Origin: Amphibalanus amphitrite
Lineage: Eukaryota; Arthropoda; Thecostraca; Balanomorpha; Balanidae
Assembly: GCF_019059575.1 (NCBI RefSeq)
Contig: NW_024881531.1
Location: 1,488,001 to 1,552,000 of the forward strand
Length of the DNA stretch: 64,000 bases
Reading direction: 5' to 3'
Each line of letters begins with the position of its first letter. The first letter of the stretch is position 1. Positions 60,301 through 64,000 of the stretch are shown here, piece after piece. Both the position numbers and the translations under genes were made by a program. Below the pieces are notes generated by a model, which saw only the letters and a program-made list of their open reading frames with translations, was not told the DNA's origin and ran no database searches.

Positions 60301-63300
60301 CAAGTATGCGGCCATCCACCGGCGCCAGAGCGCTGCCACAGCCGCCGACCCGACCCGACCCGGCCGCCGCAGCGCCGTACAAAACACGCGCCTGGTAACA
60401 GAGCTGGTCGGTCTGCGCTGAACGCACCGTGCAACGTTTAATTACCTCCGCCCAGCCAAAATCCCGTTTGAGGCGGTTAGTCGTGAAGCTGGGCTTCTAC
60501 TCGACTGCGCCGAACCGTCGCCAGAGCGCTGGATTCGCCGCGGTGGAGGCTACTCACAATCGGCGCACGAGTGAGCCGTGTTCCGCTATAAACGGCTCGA
60601 ATAATTCACCCAGTCCCGAGCGGGGACCGATATCACGCCACTCAACGGCGACTCACAACAGACTGGAACGGGCCAGCGGGACGCACGGGATGAGTACTTT
60701 AATCCAGCGAGTTCTTCTTCTGACTCTGTTTCACCTCATTGATAAAATGAAATTAACTACCTAATCATTGGTTTGACTTTTTGAAAGTACATATTGAACG
60801 GAGATGTCCCTAGTTCTCAATATTCGCAATCGCCGGCGATTCATAAAATACTTTGTGTAAAAAACGGTAATCATAACAGGGAGCAGTGACATTTGGTGGG
60901 ACGAGCTATTTTAGGAACTGATCGATCTTCTCAGAAACACAAGCACAATAACCGATAAGAAGATATCAGCTCGATTAATGACCGCATTGACTTGATCTAC
61001 AGTCCCTATCATTACGAAAGTTGCCGTATCTACCGACCGGATAGAGTAATATTGAGGAACCTAATTGATTGTGTACCTAATTGAATGTGTACCTGACTCG
61101 CATGATTCAGTGGCAACTGCTGCGGTCTGACTTGGTACACTCAGGCTGTAGTCTAGGTTTAGCTCCCGTGACTCCACACCAGCCACGGCGTTCTGACTCG
61201 CCGGATTCCATCCTAGTCGCGTTCTGAGTCGCCTGACTCACCTCTGAGTAGAGGTCGGACGAGTCGGGGTACTTCTCCATCACCATATGACACAGGTGGT
61301 GCAGCAGTGAGTGCTTGTGCACCGTATCCTTCACCTCCGGGACCTTGGCCAGGTAGTCCACGTTGAAACCCTTCGCCTGCGGAGGATGGTATGGCGTGAG
61401 CTATGTGCTAGTGTAGCTGTTTTTACACGGGTTATATATTACAAATATGCAAACACACCTCACAACGTAGATATCGAGAGACCTGTCATCTTTCACTTTT
61501 ACAGTATAAGTCAATGCATGCTAGCCGAAAGCCTCAGTAACCTTTTCCTTTCTTCCACCCCTCCTCGAATATCTCGCTCCCAGTCCCCGCCGCGGCCCCT
61601 GCGCCTCTGCCAGTCCCGTATGATCGGTCACGTTTCGTCCTAATACCACACTCGCGCCGATCGTCTCGGAATACCTTGCCCATCCACCCACCGTCCTTCT
61701 AATTCCTGCCCGGCCACCCATCTACCTCCGAGCCGTTAAGGAAGTTCCCGACGCTCCTCAGCACCGTCAGGATCGACTTGAAGGTGGCGTTCTTGGTCAG
61801 CAATTCGATGCCCTGCTTGAGGTCCATCAGAGGCTCGGCCACTTCCTGCGGGTGAAAGCGAAGAGAGGAGCGTTTTTACGGTGCCAGATCGGTTGAACGA
61901 GCTGTGATTAACGTCTCATGTTAAGCTTCAAACCCCTGAAACGCATTTTATCCTAAAGTGTCCGTAACTAAGAATACATATAAATCGGAAACGGGCTAAA
62001 ACGGGAAAAAGGCGTATATTGGAGTCGTGTGGCAAGGACAGTAACTCGATTAAATCCTCGGTTTCTTCCCTTCCTTCTTGTTCTACATACACTGCCTCGC
62101 TAATACAGATTTACAAAATTATACGATGCTCCGCTGTAAAATTGGAGTCCCGGAACATCCGCGCTCTGCCTCCGTCCCAGTGCCCCCGGTATAGCCCCTT
62201 CCCCAGACTGGTCACTGAACTTCTCCCTCCCCAACAGCCTACGTCATAAGCGATTACGACAGAGCAATGCAGACACAAACATTGTCCAGCCCCTGGCGGG
62301 AGGGGAGGAGACTGCGCCGCCGCTAATAGGACAGAGGTCACCGTCAACTGAGCACTACAAAGTCACAGGGGTCACAGGAGCGGGAGGGCACGATACAGTC
62401 TGTTTTGGAGCGTCAGCCCTGAAATGGCGCATTCCTGGCTAGATGTGTGTCAGAGTAGACATCATGGGTCGTTCACCGTGTAAGTGACCGGTCGAAATGG
62501 TGTCATGGGCTGTTGACTTGTCTGAGTGGTCATGTGCTTTCGTGTTTGTCCGAAGTAGTATGCAATTTATGAAAAACAGCCAGCGACCATTGATGTGTGG
62601 GATGACCAGCGACCGATGGTCAGTGACCTATTAGTAACCAATGGTCAGTGACCGATGACCGGTGGCTGACCAGTGATAGTCGGTCAGAGTTTAATATGTA
62701 ATTTACTGTGTAACTTGAAAGTAATCTACTATGTAATTGATGATCAGGGATTTAAGACTGGCCAGGGATAGCTGACGTGCGACCACCAACCGTCAATGAC
62801 AGGAAACAAATGAAATATAATCGCTGACCAATGTTCAAGCAGTCAATGTTGAACATCGCCCGCCGGCCACTGGCCGATGTCCGATGAGTCGATGACTAAT
62901 GACCATCCAGGCCGCGTTCATACGCCCCCTGTTTACTCAAAGCCGCAAATCATGATGTTTACATTGTGGCCTGACCGTCCATGCAGCGGTCGGCTGGGGG
63001 GCGACACTGTCCGGAATCCAGTCCGGCCCGGTCCCATCCGACACCGACACTCCCTCGGCGGATAGGAGACGGCGCCGGCCGCCTTCCGCGTCTAGCACGT
63101 GGTGATTCGTACCCAGTGACTGACCCCGGGGAGCAATAGTTGGTCCATGGGTCTGTCCGTCACTCTTTGGTGTTTGATTCAGGCTGGTGCCGGCTGGCTG
63201 GTGATCACTTAAGTGTAGCGGCAATTGCCGCTAGTGTTTCACCCACTCGTTGGTACCGAGTCTTCAGTGCTAGGTTTTCAGTTTGTAGTCCCTCTCCCTA

Positions 63301-64000
63301 GCGCTTAGAACCTAGTCGCTGGTGTAAGCCCTTGATTTCTAATCCTCCGTCCCTGGTCTCTGGTCCCTGTTTCTCTATCCCCGTTTTAGCGGGCCTGCCT
63401 CCAAGTTTTCCTCAGCAGCACACACACCGCCGCCTCTGCCCTGGCGCCCGTCCCGTCAGTGGGGCGACTCGGGGCGACCCGAGCGCGTCAGGCGCAGGAG
63501 ACACTATACAGACGGTCAATGTTTCTCAGAAGGCCGCATTCCTCCGTACACAGAGCATACAGACCGCATCGGCCACCCATCCGCCCCGGCCAGAGACTTC
63601 CGAACAATTCCAGAGAGGTCTGGATCGGGGTGTCTGACGGAGGACCTGCCATCTGGTGGCGGGGGTGGAAGATGGCAGTTCCGGACCGGCCTACGAGCAG
63701 CGCTAGTGGTCTGCGCGGGTGCAAACGGACCGTAACTCTGCCCCGAATATTGTGCACTGTTACGGCCTTAAACTCTGATGTGAACGGTCGAGCATTTACA
63801 ATAATCTGTCCCCTGACACCAATTAATTAGACACCATTCGACATGCAAGATCTAGCACCGAAGAGTTCAGACAAATCAGCAATCCGACTATACTATCCTC
63901 GGTTTACTTGGTCCGTCCGTCCAAAGCGCATACGCACCTTCTCTGTGTTGTCATAGTCCAGTTTGAAGACCCACAGCTTGAGTCGAGCGGCGATCTCTGA
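54390..64000 (-). CDS. Fhos: FHOD-type formin, 3' eight exons (5' partial)
   Basis: FHOD formins bind and bundle actin filaments in stress fibres and muscle. Minus-strand exons that join in frame: 64000-63938, 61845-61726, 61376-61242, 59915-59698, 59090-58898, 58029-57867, 57131-56991, 54472-54390 (371 residues). Residues 1-240 are the second half of FH2: [72 protein letters not shown] and [15 protein letters not shown], a close match to FHOD1/FHOD3 rather than other formins. A Glu/Asp/Lys/Arg-rich linker follows, then a DAD ([13 protein letters not shown], basic cluster, RRTLKNGL) and a short tail. The first exon runs off the right edge; the N-terminal GBD/FH3, FH1 and early FH2 lie beyond it. 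Confidence 0.93.
54473..56990. other. Last Fhos intron
   Basis: No gene is recognised. It contains a degenerate repeat of ggtcacnca-type units (about 56040-56230). Confidence 0.55.
56040..56230. repeat. Degenerate GGTCA repeat
   Basis: A run of about fifteen ggtca/ggtct/gtcac units spaced 8-15 bases apart, including several AGGTCA half-sites. Confidence 0.6.
57132..61725. other. Fhos introns 3-7
   Basis: Introns of about 350 to 1330 bases. Seen: a G run (about 59932-59944), a degenerate GAT-rich triplet stretch (about 60000-60065) and TGACGTCA at 57571. Nothing else is recognised. Confidence 0.55.
61846..63937. other. 2.1-kb Fhos intron inside FH2
   Basis: It contains a degenerate repeat of gaccgatggtcagt-like units (about 62570-62690). 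No gene is recognised. Confidence 0.55.

Overview
The window is animal nuclear DNA: genes are split into many short GT-AG exons, introns are long and unevenly GC-rich, and there are microsatellites, minisatellites and small transposon relics. A chitin-binding (Rebers-Riddiford) cuticle protein gene makes the organism an arthropod. The high GC content and GC-ending codons would fit a crustacean such as a barnacle, but that is inference only.

Layout. (1) 481-13094, plus strand: 18 exons of an ABCC transporter of the sulfonylurea-receptor (SUR) type, running from late TMD1 to the stop; the 5' part lies to the left of the window. (2) 16512-51019, minus strand: a Rel/NFAT-family transcription factor closest to NFAT5/TonEBP and arthropod NFAT, assembled from 13 exons whose reading frames all join. 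It has small N-terminal exons, a Rel homology domain, an IPT/TIG domain and one very large Gln- and Trp-rich C-terminal exon. A doubtful extra exon lies at each end. (3) 32584-33397, plus strand: a two-exon cuticle protein gene nested antisense in an NFAT intron, with its own TATA box. (4) 54390-64000, minus strand: the 3' eight exons of an FHOD-type formin (Drosophila Fhos), covering the second half of FH2 and a complete DAD tail; the 5' part lies to the right of the window.

Sur and NFAT are convergent; Fhos and NFAT are in tandem on the minus strand. No operon-like link is implied. The products are a membrane ABC protein, a transcription factor, an extracellular cuticle protein and an actin regulator.

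The least ordinary observation is in Sur. At six or more exon-intron junctions the junction itself (last exon bases plus donor, or polypyrimidine tract plus acceptor plus first exon bases) has a second or third copy in the adjoining intron. Other points of interest are an NFAT activation domain with a recurring Trp-Ser/Thr/Ala motif, alanine-rich inserts in loops of conserved domains in both Sur and NFAT, a cluster of perfect TGACGTCA sites in the NFAT introns, a short hAT-like element with an exact 8-bp target duplication, a TTAA-flanked inverted-repeat element 43 bp from an NFAT splice acceptor, and a long near-perfect hairpin.
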